Assembly: GCA_026991575.1 (NCBI GenBank)
Contig: JALXBF010000039.1
Span: 1 to 64,000, forward strand
Source: Planctomycetota bacterium
GTDB taxonomy: Bacteria > Planctomycetota > Planctomycetia > JALXBF01
Direction: 5' to 3'
Length of the DNA: 64,000 nt
Part shown: in pieces, positions 18,808-28,788 of the stretch
How positions within the stretch are numbered: position 1 is the stretch's first letter
Layout: each line of letters opens with the position of its first letter
The notes under the pieces: generated by a model
What the model saw: only the letters and a program-made list of their open reading frames with translations
Database searches by the model: none
What the model was told of the DNA's origin: nothing
Made by a program: the position numbers and the translations under genes

Positions 18808-18937
18808 TGTCCGTGCATCTCTTCACAACCTCGCATTCACGGACAGAATCCGAGGGCCATGTGATGGAGCATGGCCCCGGATTCTTTGCCCAGAGAACTG
18901 TGGAAGAAGCCACCACCTCCAAGCGCAAGGGTGGTGG
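18808..18937. other. Cluster of three strong inverted repeats (candidate structured RNA)
   Basis: TGTCCGTG/CACGGACA (18808-18845) directly abutting GAATCCG(A)GGGCCATG/CATGGCCCCGGATTC (18846-18884), then CCACCACC/GGTGGTGG (18910-18937). Confidence 0.4.
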
Positions 18938-19314
18938 GCCGGGGCGCCGGGCGTGGCGGAAGCGTGCGAAAAAGCTCGAGGGATCGGTCGCGGAGCAGAT
19001 GGTGAATGTCGGGCATCCGGGGATCGAGAACCAAAAACTAGCCCGTCTAGGTAGCAATCCGGAAGCGCAGCTGAAGAGGCAAACTAGCTCGCCGATGCCC
19101 AGAACCCGGTCTAGCGACCCAGCAGGTCGATCCTGTTCGCCATACTCACGGATTGCCTTCTTGCAACGCATCGGCCAGGCCTTGATGGCCTGCAGTGCCG
19201 CCAGTCCCCTCGCCATCCATGTGCTGCCACCGAGCTCACCGCCGTCTGGCAGCCGCCCCCCGCTGGGCAGTCACTGTCTAGCAGACCGGTTGGTACCGTC
19301 GGCACGCTGTCGGA

Positions 19315-19995
19315 CTATTCTTCCGCGTAACCAACAACGATTAGTCGCAGCACCAGCTGCTTGCCGCCGCTGCCTCGGGCCTTAACGGTCATGATCGCAT
19401 ACTCATGCCCCTCGTCCCACACCATCTCGGGCAGTTTCCCGGGCTTCTCAGGCGGAGTCATCAGGTATAGAATCGCCGGATGATCCGACATCGCCGCGTT
19501 CTTGCTGAGTTCCATCATCTCCTCTGGATCCATCCTGTCCGGCTTCGTGTCCTCGTCGGCCAGTTGCAGCGTCAGGAAATCGCGTGTCTCCGACGTGCCC
19601 AGATGGTTGCCGTCCTCGAGCTGCAGGCAGTAGCGCAGCGTGTATACGCCCGGATCGATGATTTGCTGGCGGAAGTCCTCAAAATCACTCCCCTTCGGTA
19701 CTCGGAGCGCACCGATCAAGTCTCCCGATTGAAACGGGTACTTGATGTTTAGCGTCGGCTTGAAGCCTTCGGCAACCGGCAGCTGCTTGCGGAACCAGAT
19801 CTCACACCAGGGATTGCCATCCGCGTCTGTGACGCGGTACATGGTATCGGACAGCTCCTTGCGAATCGCTGCGGACAGTTCGCTCGGTGGCTCTTGCTGG
19901 ACGACCTCAACCTTGTACGGAGGGTTTGGTTCAACCAGGGCGGGGAAACTTAGCAGAACGGCAGCCAGAAGGGTGCTGAAGGAGGCAAGCTTCAT
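19315..19995 (-). CDS. Secreted protein of unknown function
   Basis: Signal peptide MKLASFSTLLAAVLLSFPALVEP; coding-like amino-acid composition. Confidence 0.75.
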   Translation of the reverse strand: MKLASFSTLLAAVLLSFPALVEPNPPYKVEVVQQEPPSELSAAIRKELSDTMYRVTDADGNPWCEIWFRKQLPVAEGFKPTLNIKYPFQSGDLIGALRVPKGSDFEDFRQQIIDPGVYTLRYCLQLEDGNHLGTSETRDFLTLQLADEDTKPDRMDPEEMMELSKNAAMSDHPAILYLMTPPEKPGKLPEMVWDEGHEYAIMTVKARGSGGKQLVLRLIVVGYAEE

Positions 19996-20167
19996 CGCAC
20001 GCTCCCAACAGATGCAGGCGTCACAGGTGTCGGATCATGGTGGGTCGGACCGGCGGGCAGGAACCGGGCGCGCGAAGTGTGCCGCCACCTAAGCGGACCC
20101 GGTGGCAAACCCTCCGCGCGCCCGCTCCTGCCCCAGTCGGTGGGCGGATTGCGCGGCGGCGGCCGCG

Positions 20168-20836
20168 TTAGTCGGTCACGTAGAAGGTTCCGATAAACGC
20201 GCTGCGCTTCTCAGGGCTCGACCAGGTTGTCTTCAGCCCCTTACCGCGGAACGTATGCCGCGTGGCCACCACGGCCTGGAAGCCGGGATTTAGCTGTACC
20301 AGCGGCTCGTAGTAGACGTACTCGTTGACGCACGTGCTGTCAGCAGCCGTGGCGGGCCGGGTCCGAAGCTCAACGTCCTTGCCGGCCCTCAGCACAACGC
20401 GGCCTTCACCGAGCTGGCGGAATTCGATCTCCGCAGGCTGCACCCGGACGACGTTCTCCAGCAGCTTACCGGCCATACGGCGAGCGAACCGAACCAGGGC
20501 GTCGCGCTGGGCTTTCGTGGCGCGAGCGTCCACGTAGACGACGCTGTAGGCCGGATACGGGTTGCGGAATGGCGTACCCAGGGTCGCCTGAGCTTCCACG
20601 GCTGCAACGATCTTTAGTCCCGCAAGATCTACGCCATCGAGTTTGCCCTCGGTAATGTGCCAGGCTAGTACCGCCTGGCTCCCGGCCAAGTTCACTTCCG
20701 ACTCAGCAAAGCACGGTCCGACATAAACGTCGCAGGTGCGAGCCTCAATGTAGCGGCCGGAAATCTGCGCATGAGCCACCGACGAGAGCAACACCGCTGC
20801 GAGAAACGCGCCAAAAGCACCAATCACGCCGCGCAT
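20168..20836 (-). CDS. DUF1326-like secreted protein
   Basis: Signal peptide then ISGRYIEARTCDVYVGPCFAESEVNLAGSQAVLAWHITEGKLDGVDLAGL. Confidence 0.78.
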   Translation of the reverse strand: MRGVIGAFGAFLAAVLLSSVAHAQISGRYIEARTCDVYVGPCFAESEVNLAGSQAVLAWHITEGKLDGVDLAGLKIVAAVEAQATLGTPFRNPYPAYSVVYVDARATKAQRDALVRFARRMAGKLLENVVRVQPAEIEFRQLGEGRVVLRAGKDVELRTRPATAADSTCVNEYVYYEPLVQLNPGFQAVVATRHTFRGKGLKTTWSSPEKRSAFIGTFYVTD

Positions 20837-20901
20837 CTGTGATTCTCCTCCGCTAAGAGCACTGCCCGTTGCCCGAGCGGCGGTCACCGCCGCGACCGAC
20901 T

Positions 20902-21255
20902 CTAGACGCCAAAAGAGCTACCGCAGCCACACGTCCGGCGGGCATTCGGGTTGTTGAACACGAAGCCGCGGCGATCGAGACCTTCGTAGAAGTCGAGTTC
21001 GGTGCCTTTCAGATACATCAAGCTCCGCTTGTCGACCACGAGCCGGATGCCGTGCTGCTCGAACAGCTCGTCGGTCTCCGGGTCGTAGCGGTCATCGAAC
21101 CGCAGGTCGTACTGAAAGCCGCTGCAGCCGCCTCCCTGAATCCCCATGCGAAGTACGACGTTCTCGGGCAGGCTGTCCTTCTGCTCGTCCATGATACGCT
21201 TCACTTCTTTGGCGGCTCGTTCGGTGAGGGTGATGGCTAGGTGAGTCGTGGACAT
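20902..21255 (-). CDS. Iron-sulfur cluster assembly accessory protein (IscA/ErpA/HesB family)
   Basis: GIQGGGCSGFQYDL and C-terminal CGCGSSF cysteine motif. Confidence 0.93.
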   Translation of the reverse strand: MSTTHLAITLTERAAKEVKRIMDEQKDSLPENVVLRMGIQGGGCSGFQYDLRFDDRYDPETDELFEQHGIRLVVDKRSLMYLKGTELDFYEGLDRRGFVFNNPNARRTCGCGSSFGV

Positions 21256-21361
21256 TGCTGGCTCTCCTGTCAGTCGCGCCCGTGACAAACCGCCACTGTT
21301 CACACCAACTAAGTATATCGATTGCCGTTGATCTGAGCGAGCCGCCCGGCCAGCAGCCTGC

Positions 21362-22543
21362 TCAATCCGAGCGGCTCTTCCAGATGGCGCTCATCTCGCG
21401 CAGCTTCCGCACAGCCGCCACCACGCGCTCGGCCACAAAATCGACCTCTTCCTCCGTATTCGGCCTACCCAGCCCGAAGCGCAGGCTCGCCCGGGCCAGC
21501 TCCTCGCTGCGGCCGATCGCCTCAAGCACGTGGCTCGGATGCGGCGTAGCCGACGTGCAGGCCGAACCGGAGCTCAATGCCACCTCCGGCAGACTCATCA
21601 GTAGCGCCTCGCCATCGACGTAGGCAAAGCTCAGGTTAAGGTTGCCCGGCAGCCGCCGTTGCGGATGCCCGTTCAGGTAGACGTCTTCCAGGGCAGTGAG
21701 GATTCGCTCCTGGAGCCGATCCCGTAGCCGGGCCAGTCGGTTCATCTCCGCTTCCAATAGCTCGCCGGCAAGCTGACAGGCAGCCCCGAAACCGACGATC
21801 AGCGGCACGGGCAACGTTCCGCTACGTAGCCCACGTTCGTGACCGCCGCCATCCAGCAGCGGCGCGAGCCGCACCGGCGGGCGGCCCCGCCGGACGTACA
21901 ACGCTCCTACCCCCTTCGGGCCATACAGCTTGTGCGCCGAACAGCTGAGCAGATCCACTGACCAGTCGCGAACGTTGACCGGAATGTGGCCCACCGCCTG
22001 TGTTGCATCCGTGTGGAACAGCACGCCATGCTCGCGAGCAATTGCCCCGATCTCGGCAACATAGTGAATCGTGCCGATTTCGTTGTTGGCCGCCATGATC
22101 GAAATCAGCACCGTGTCCGGTCGAATCGCGCGGCGCACGTCGTCCGGATCGACCAGGCCATAGCGGTCCACCGGCAGGACCGTCAGCTGCCACCCCTCAC
22201 GCTCCAGCCGCCGACACGGGTCAAGCACGGCATGATGCTCGGTGGCAGACGTGATGATGTGGCGACCTCGGGACGCGTGCATCCACGCAACCCCTTTGAT
22301 CGCCAGGTTATTCGCCTCCGTAGCCCCGGACGTGAAGACAATCTCCCGTGGCTCTGCCCCGATCAACGCCGCGACCTGGCCGCGGGCTCGCTCCACCGCC
22401 TCCGCCGCCCGGCGACCGAACTCATGTGTGACGCTGGCGGCATTGCCGAATTCGTCACAGAAATACGGCAGCATCGCCTCCAGCACGCGGCGGTCTACCG
22501 GCGTCGTGGCGTGATGGTCCATGTAGATCGGCAGCTTCACCAT
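21362..22543 (-). CDS. Cysteine desulfurase (NifS/IscS family)
   Basis: [42 protein letters not shown] (PLP lysine), [17 protein letters not shown] (active Cys loop). Confidence 0.94.
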   Translation of the reverse strand: MVKLPIYMDHHATTPVDRRVLEAMLPYFCDEFGNAASVTHEFGRRAAEAVERARGQVAALIGAEPREIVFTSGATEANNLAIKGVAWMHASRGRHIITSATEHHAVLDPCRRLEREGWQLTVLPVDRYGLVDPDDVRRAIRPDTVLISIMAANNEIGTIHYVAEIGAIAREHGVLFHTDATQAVGHIPVNVRDWSVDLLSCSAHKLYGPKGVGALYVRRGRPPVRLAPLLDGGGHERGLRSGTLPVPLIVGFGAACQLAGELLEAEMNRLARLRDRLQERILTALEDVYLNGHPQRRLPGNLNLSFAYVDGEALLMSLPEVALSSGSACTSATPHPSHVLEAIGRSEELARASLRFGLGRPNTEEEVDFVAERVVAAVRKLREMSAIWKSRSD

Positions 22544-22693
22544 GGCCGTCTGCTCCGGGGACAACGTCCCGTTCTGTTCATTGTCCGGCCCGGACTTGAC
22601 AGAAACAATCACCGCGCGATCCCATGGCCGACCACGGTAGCTTGCCGGGACGTCAACGCTTGCTTAACGCTGGCCGGCGGCCCCTCAACGAAG

Positions 22694-23536
22694 CTACCGC
22701 TGGGCGTCTGCGGTCCGGCCCATCGAAGCTAGACCCAACACGCGGCGTAACGACGTGATAGCCACCTCGGCAACCTGACGAGCATCCATCTGCCACAAGA
22801 CCGGGTTGAACAGCTCGACCGACACAGGCCCCTCGTAGCCGATTGCCCGCAACCGCTCAACGATCGGCCCGACGTCCCAGTCACCCTCACCGGGTAAGAT
22901 CCGGTCCGAATCGCGTGCCACCTCACGCAACAGACCCGCGACGTCGCAAAGCTGCACGTGGAAGAGGTTCTGCACCGTGAGCAACTCAAGGTCCGCCAGC
23001 TTGCTCGGACCGGTGTAGAAGTGGAATACATCCAGGCAGACGCCAACGTTGTCGGTTCCGAGTTCCTCCACCAGCTGGACGGCCGTCTCCAAGTTGTTGC
23101 CAAACGCTCCGCGTCCCTGAAACTCCAGAGCCAGCCGCACTCCGTACTCTGCCGCCCGCTCGGCCGCCTGTCGCAACCGGTCCATCGCCCGGGCCAGCTG
23201 CTGAGCGTCGAGCGCGCGGCCGAAGTCCAGGGGGACGACCAGGGTGCGCACGCCCAGGGCGCGGAGCAGCGGCAAGCGACGCTCCAGCAGTTTCATCGAC
23301 TCCTGTGCCACGGCGGGCACCTCGTTGACCAGGCCACCCTGTGGCGCAGCGACCGGAAAGAAAAGCTGTAGATCTGCCACCTGCTGCTTGATGTGATCCA
23401 GGTCGTGCTCCTTGAGCTGCTCCTCCAGCTTCGGCAACCACAGTTCCACATGCCAGCAGCCGGCCTGGGCATAGGCCGCCAGATCATCCAGGAACGACGT
23501 GCTCAACGTCACCGCTTGACTGACACACGGAATCAT
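22694..23536 (-). CDS. Sugar phosphate isomerase/epimerase (xylose-isomerase-like TIM barrel)
   Basis: RLALEFQGRGAFGNNLETAVQLVEELGTDNVGVCLDVFHFYTGPS...VQLCDVA...LPGEGDWDVGPIVERLRAIGYEGPVSVELFN. Confidence 0.88.
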   Translation of the reverse strand: MIPCVSQAVTLSTSFLDDLAAYAQAGCWHVELWLPKLEEQLKEHDLDHIKQQVADLQLFFPVAAPQGGLVNEVPAVAQESMKLLERRLPLLRALGVRTLVVPLDFGRALDAQQLARAMDRLRQAAERAAEYGVRLALEFQGRGAFGNNLETAVQLVEELGTDNVGVCLDVFHFYTGPSKLADLELLTVQNLFHVQLCDVAGLLREVARDSDRILPGEGDWDVGPIVERLRAIGYEGPVSVELFNPVLWQMDARQVAEVAITSLRRVLGLASMGRTADAQR

Positions 23537-23757
23537 GGCGGCCTCTACCGTTGCAGACCCGCGCCACACCCGGCTGCTTCAACGGATTGTAGGACGCCAG
23601 CTGCTGGCCAGCGCGGCGTGCGTGCATCGAAAGGCAACGAGGAACGACGCCAGGCTTCGCGGGCTCTGCGCGGTAGCCGGTGCCCGCCACAGAGTGCGTG
23701 GCACGATGGTGTAGGCCCGAGAGCTACGGCGACAGTGCGGCGCGTTCGCAACGCTTC

Positions 23758-24465
23758 TCAGGCGGCCTGGCGTAGCGGTGGTGACCAGTGGCTCTGTTCG
23801 GTCGGTTCGGGCTCCACACGGCCTGCCATCGGCTTGCAGGCCACACCAACGGTGAGGATGAACGGGGCCAGACCTAGCTTGGCCTCTTGCCACACGTCAA
23901 CGAAACCGGCACGGGCAAAGAGTTCGCGGAATCGTCGGGCGGAGGCGTGCTTGACCGGCCCCTCCACGGTCACGACGCAGAAGTCGTAGATGAACCGGCC
24001 CCAGAGGCCGTCGCGGTAGCCGTCGATGATCATCAGCCGGCCTGCCGGCTTCAGTACCCGGTACATCTCCTCCACGGCTCGCTCCTGGTTCGGGAAGTGG
24101 TGGAAGCAGTTCGAGCAGGTCACGACATCGAAGGTGTTATCTCGGAACGGAATCGCCTCACCATCGGCCTGGACGACGTGAGCCGAGCCGTTGAAACGGC
24201 GGAGCCGACTAGCCCCCTGCCGGACCATGCCCCCGCAGAGATCAAGTCCCCAGACCTGGGCGGCACGGCCCTCGCACAGCAGCCGCTCCAGGAACTGGCC
24301 AGTGCCACAGCCCACATCCAGTACGCGTACCGGTTGAGCAACTGGCAACTCCTGAGCCAGGCGCGCGTGGGAGGGGCCGAAGAGAAGCCGCTGTAGGATG
24401 CTCCGATCGTAGCCCCGGCTCCAGTTCTCGAACTGCTCCATGGCATCCTGTTTCTTGTAGCTCAT
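23758..24465 (-). CDS. Class I SAM-dependent methyltransferase
   Basis: VRVLDVGCGTGQFLERLL...DVVTCSNCFHHFPNQERAVEEMYRVLKPAGRLMIIDG. Confidence 0.9.
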   Translation of the reverse strand: MSYKKQDAMEQFENWSRGYDRSILQRLLFGPSHARLAQELPVAQPVRVLDVGCGTGQFLERLLCEGRAAQVWGLDLCGGMVRQGASRLRRFNGSAHVVQADGEAIPFRDNTFDVVTCSNCFHHFPNQERAVEEMYRVLKPAGRLMIIDGYRDGLWGRFIYDFCVVTVEGPVKHASARRFRELFARAGFVDVWQEAKLGLAPFILTVGVACKPMAGRVEPEPTEQSHWSPPLRQAA

Positions 24466-24792
24466 CTGTCCTCCCGGACGTTGTTTTCCCGTGCCCGCGT
24501 CGAGCAAGTACCGTGCCGCCGGCCATCCGTACCCGCCAATCCCCCTGGCGCAGCCGATTCGGCCGTGTGCCCGCTCCCTTGGCCCCCGGTGTGGCCGCGT
24601 CTGACGGGGCCATCCTTACCGTTACCATCGGCAAAGATTGCGAATCCTTGCAAAATTTTCACGGTCCCGCCGCTCTTCGCCCTACCACCGCCCACCCCGA
24701 CGTTCTCGCCGGAGGTACCCACCAACCCGCCGCACGGGTCCGGCCACGTAAAGAGACGCAGCAGCGACGGCGGTGGGCGCTAGAATCGGTCG

Positions 24793-25695
24793 ATGGCAAC
24801 CGCATGGCAAGAAAAGCTGCTTGTGTTCTGTTTCTCACTGGCGGCGCTGACGGCAGCCGCTTCCGGCTGGCGTGTGTTCCGGCTGTGGCCGCTTCTCAGG
24901 CAGACCACGCTGGCGCCTGCGCTGTGGTGGTTGGGCCTGCTGCTGGCGCTGGCCTTTGCCGAAGCAGCCAGCTACGCGATCGGTCCGCATCTGGTCGTGC
25001 ACCACAGTCTGGCGATCCTAACTGCGATCGGCTTCGTGCTGCCAACGATCTACGTGCTCTGTACGCGCAGGCCGCGCCTACTGGCTAGCCACGCCTTGGT
25101 GGCACTGTTCCTGCTGATCACGTCCAACGACCTGTGGCTGCAGCTTTACACCGGGCAGTTCGGGGTCGAAGGAAGGCCGGCGCTGCATCAGGTGCGGTTC
25201 CTGTACCTGTGTCTGTTCACGGCGCTGGTAGCCGGCAATTACGTGTTGTCGCGGCTGAGGGTGGCCATTTTCGCCGCAACGCTTGGCGCCTTTGCCCATC
25301 TGCTCTCCGTGGGCCCGTGGCCGAAGCCATGGGAACCGTGGGCCCGAGCGATCGGGCTGTTGCTCATCGTGGCCGCCCCCCTTTTTCCCGTGCGGCTGGC
25401 CCCGGTGCCAGATCGCATTCGGTGCATCGTACGCTGTTTCGTTGACCTATGGGGTGTGGTCTGGTGGGAGCATGTGCGGGAACGGTTCAACGACGCTGCC
25501 AGGCGGCGGCGCTGGCCGGTGCGACTAACGTTGTCCGGTCTGGTCGATGCCGACAGCGAACAGCCGGTGGCTGGGAACCGAGTGGATCGTGCAGTCGAAG
25601 AGGAACTGCTGAGGCTGCTGGAGAGGTTCGCGCCCCGCGAGTTCTTCACCACCGCGTGTGCATCGGCCAGCCGTGGCCACCCATCCGATGGGTAG
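24793..25695 (+). CDS. Membrane protein of unknown function
   Basis: About seven hydrophobic segments followed by a soluble C-terminal region. Confidence 0.7.
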   Translation: MATAWQEKLLVFCFSLAALTAAASGWRVFRLWPLLRQTTLAPALWWLGLLLALAFAEAASYAIGPHLVVHHSLAILTAIGFVLPTIYVLCTRRPRLLASHALVALFLLITSNDLWLQLYTGQFGVEGRPALHQVRFLYLCLFTALVAGNYVLSRLRVAIFAATLGAFAHLLSVGPWPKPWEPWARAIGLLLIVAAPLFPVRLAPVPDRIRCIVRCFVDLWGVVWWEHVRERFNDAARRRRWPVRLTLSGLVDADSEQPVAGNRVDRAVEEELLRLLERFAPREFFTTACASASRGHPSDG

Positions 25696-25770
25696 CGCCC
25701 TGCGTCGGCCGCCACGATCGGGTACAGCCCCCGCCAGGGGAAAGGCACAAGAAGCGGCGGCGCGGCATCG

Positions 25771-26775
25771 CTACTGGCTACGGTGCTGCTGGGTCTGGAC
25801 CATCTGGTCCACGATGTTAAGCACGTAGGGAATCGCCTGTTCGATCGGCATCTCCAGTACCGCGCCAGCCGCACGGCGGTGGCCGCCACCACCGAAGCGG
25901 CCTGCAAGCACCGTGCTGTCAATGTCGTCCTTGGATCGGAAGCTGACCTTGGTCCGGTCGCGATCCAGTTCGATGAATAGCAACCCGACACGCGCTTCGG
26001 CAATGGTCAACGTGTAGTTGACCACGTCCTCGGTATCCTGTGACAGGGCGCCTGTTTCCTGCAGGTCGCGCATCCTGATGTAGGTGTAGGAGACTGCCCC
26101 ACCTGGGCTGATTTGCAGCCGCTCCAGGGCCCGGCCCATGAGATGAAGGCGTGCGAGGCTGTTTTCCTCGAAGACCCGCCTGTAGACGTATTCCGGTCGG
26201 GCACCAGCGTCCACCAGCTCCGCAGCGACGTAGAGCACGCGGGCGGATGTGCTGGAAAAGCGGAACCAGCCGGTATCGGTTGCTACGGCCGTGAAGAGTG
26301 CTTCGGCAATGGGCTGGGTCAACCGGCAGCCGAGCACCTGGAGGGCCTCCAGCACGAGGATCCCGCAGGCAGGCACGGATGTGTCCTTCAGCATCAGCGC
26401 GTTCAGATCGTCCTCACTGACGTGGTGATCGATGACAACCCGCTTTGCGGTACTACGCTCGACCAGGGGACGGACCGGACCGAGTTGATCCCAGGTGCTG
26501 GTGTCGACGACGATCACGACGTCGGCTTGCATCACGAGCGGTTCAGCGCGGGGATCGGCCGCTTCGATGATGCATTCGTCCGGATCGAGGAACTGGTACC
26601 GCTGCGGCGCCGGGCTAGGATTGACGATGGCTGCGTCCTTGCCTAGCTCGCGCAGGGCATGACTGAGCGCCACGGCACAGCCCAGCGAGTCGCCGTCCGG
26701 CCGGACGTGGCTGGTGACCACGAAGCGTTGGTTGCTCTCTACAGTTTCGGTCCAGCGCTGCCAATCCACCGCCAT
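25771..26775 (-). CDS. nrnA: DHH/DHHA1 phosphoesterase, NrnA-like (oligoribonuclease/PAP phosphatase type)
   Basis: VVTSHVRPDGDSLGCAVALSHAL, VIVVDTSTWDQL, VVIDHHVSEDD, GRFGGGGHRRAAG. Confidence 0.88.
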   Translation of the reverse strand: MAVDWQRWTETVESNQRFVVTSHVRPDGDSLGCAVALSHALRELGKDAAIVNPSPAPQRYQFLDPDECIIEAADPRAEPLVMQADVVIVVDTSTWDQLGPVRPLVERSTAKRVVIDHHVSEDDLNALMLKDTSVPACGILVLEALQVLGCRLTQPIAEALFTAVATDTGWFRFSSTSARVLYVAAELVDAGARPEYVYRRVFEENSLARLHLMGRALERLQISPGGAVSYTYIRMRDLQETGALSQDTEDVVNYTLTIAEARVGLLFIELDRDRTKVSFRSKDDIDSTVLAGRFGGGGHRRAAGAVLEMPIEQAIPYVLNIVDQMVQTQQHRSQ

Positions 26776-26947
26776 GGGCTGCTCCTGTCGACCGGACAGC
26801 TGGTCAGCTGGCCGACCGGTCTGGAGGGGGTCGGCCCGATCGGACAGAGAATCAACCATTATGCGGCCCTGGGGCTTTCGTGAGAAGAGCCTGGTGAGCG
26901 GGCGCGGTCCGCTTGCTCCTGTAGCGAACACTCGCTCACGACCCCCG

Positions 26948-27925
26948 TCACGCCTCGCCCCGGTTCCCCTCGGCGATCGCTTTCGCTCGGGCCACGTCCT
27001 CTTGGAGCTGCCTGCGTAAGGCGTCTGGCCCGTCAAAGCGGACGACGTCGCGCAGCCTGGCCAGGAAAGTTATCTCGATCCGCTCCCCCAGCAGTTCGCC
27101 CTCGAAGTCGATCAGATGGGCTTCGACACGGGGGCTGAGTTCGGCAAACGTCGGGGCCGGGCCGATGTGCACGGCCGCGGCGTAGCTGCGGTCAGCGACG
27201 TGCGCCAGGCCGGCATACACCCCGTCGCCTGGCACAAGGGTCTCGATGAAGCCGACATTTGCGGTGGGGAAGCCGAGCTGACGGCCCCGGCCCGCCCCGG
27301 CGCAGACGAGGCCTGCAAGCCGGTACGGGCGGCCGAGCAGTTCGCGTGCTGCCGCGACATCGCCGGCCCGCAGCAGGGCCCGGATCCGTGAGCTTGAAAC
27401 AGGCTGACCGTCACGTACGACCGGTGGCACGATGGTCACCGCGACACCGCAGCGTTCACCGAGCTCGCGCAGCCGGTGCGCGTCTCCGCCGCGGTTCTTG
27501 CCGAACGTGAAATTCGGCCCCTCGACAATGCCTTTGATTGCCAGTTTCTCGCAGAGGACGCCGACGAAGAACTGCTCCGCAGTCAGTTCCAGCAGCTCGT
27601 GGTCGACGTGCACAGCCAGCACGAAGTCCGCGCCGGCGGCACGGAGCAGGTTGGCTCGAACCGGAATCGTGCTCAGCGGGGGGTAGGGTACCCGGGGGCG
27701 AAGCACGGCGGCAGGCGCCGGGTCGAAGGTGATGGCGACGGTGGCCACGGAAAGCCTGGCGGCTTCGGCCCGTGCGCAGCCGATGAGCTTCTGGTGACCC
27801 AGGTGCACGCCGTCGAAATTGCCGATCGACACCACCGCCCCGCGCAGTGCGGCCGGCAGGTCGTGGCGCAGCAGGTTCACCCGCCAGAAGGGCCGTTCTG
27901 CAAGTTCGGTCACGGAGGCGTTCAT
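26948..27925 (-). CDS. ribF: Bifunctional riboflavin kinase/FAD synthetase
   Basis: VVSIGNFDGVHLGHQKLI, SSSRIRALLRAGDVAAARELLGRPY, GRGRQLGFPTANVG. Confidence 0.93.
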   Translation of the reverse strand: MNASVTELAERPFWRVNLLRHDLPAALRGAVVSIGNFDGVHLGHQKLIGCARAEAARLSVATVAITFDPAPAAVLRPRVPYPPLSTIPVRANLLRAAGADFVLAVHVDHELLELTAEQFFVGVLCEKLAIKGIVEGPNFTFGKNRGGDAHRLRELGERCGVAVTIVPPVVRDGQPVSSSRIRALLRAGDVAAARELLGRPYRLAGLVCAGAGRGRQLGFPTANVGFIETLVPGDGVYAGLAHVADRSYAAAVHIGPAPTFAELSPRVEAHLIDFEGELLGERIEITFLARLRDVVRFDGPDALRRQLQEDVARAKAIAEGNRGEA

Positions 27926-28788
27926 TCTGACCGGTTCAGTTCCTGGAGCGCGTCGGCGATGAACAGCAGCAGGTCGCTGGCGATCAAGGCCGTCTCGGTC
28001 AGCTCCAGCGCAGCGTGGTCGCCGGCCAGCCCGTGCACGTAGACAGCAGCCACCGCGGCATCGAACGCGTCACGGTACTGTGCCCAGAAGGCCACCATCA
28101 AGCCGCTGAGGACATCGCCGGTTCCGCCGGTGGCCATGCCGGGATTGCCGGTCGGGTTCACATACAGCCGCTGGCCGTCGGTCACCACCGTGCCATAGCC
28201 CTTCAGGACGACGATCGTCCCGGTGGCTTCTGCGAAGGCGCGGGCCAGCTCGGTCCGCTGGGCTTGGATCTCTGCGACACTGCGTCCGGTCAGTCTGGCG
28301 AATTCGCCCGGGTGGGGGGTGATGATCGTAGGCTGTTCCCGAGCGCGAAGCAGCTCAAGGTCGGTGCCGACAGCATTGAGGCCGTCCGCATCCAGCACCA
28401 GCGGCCGCCTAATACGGGGCAACATGGCGCGTACGGCAGGCCATGCTTCCTGGCCCAGCCCAGGACCGACGAGGACATAATCGTTGCTCTCTGCCAAGCG
28501 GAGCACCTCGGCAACCGCCTCGTCGCCGACCGCCCCCTGTTCGGTCTCCGGCAGTGGCCACGTCAGGTAGGAAGGCTCGTAGGCGGCGACGACTGGCCAG
28601 ATCTCGCGGGGGCATGCCACCCGGACCAGGCCTGCGCCGCCGCGCAGTGCCGCGGCACCAGATAGACAGGCAGCACCGGCCATGCCGCGGCTACCTGCCA
28701 CAATCAGGATGCGTCCGTAGTTGCCCTTGTGGCTGTCCGGCGCACGAGGCGACAGTCTCGGCACCCGAGTCACCTGCTTAACGGCCAT
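27922..28788 (-). CDS. nnrD: ADP/ATP-dependent NAD(P)H-hydrate dehydratase
   Basis: HKGNYGRILIVAGSRGMAGAACLSGAAALRGGAGLV, VDADGLN-type LVLDADGLNAV, TPHPGEFARL, NPTGNPGMATGGTGDVLSG. Confidence 0.93.
   Translation of the reverse strand: MAVKQVTRVPRLSPRAPDSHKGNYGRILIVAGSRGMAGAACLSGAAALRGGAGLVRVACPREIWPVVAAYEPSYLTWPLPETEQGAVGDEAVAEVLRLAESNDYVLVGPGLGQEAWPAVRAMLPRIRRPLVLDADGLNAVGTDLELLRAREQPTIITPHPGEFARLTGRSVAEIQAQRTELARAFAEATGTIVVLKGYGTVVTDGQRLYVNPTGNPGMATGGTGDVLSGLMVAFWAQYRDAFDAAVAAVYVHGLAGDHAALELTETALIASDLLLFIADALQELNRSE

Noticed and set aside
18473-19216. 247-aa minus ORF and an overlapping 205-aa plus ORF in the 18.4-19.3 kb gap
   Set aside because: Neither shows conserved-looking composition; strong inverted repeats run through both. 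Treated as non-coding.
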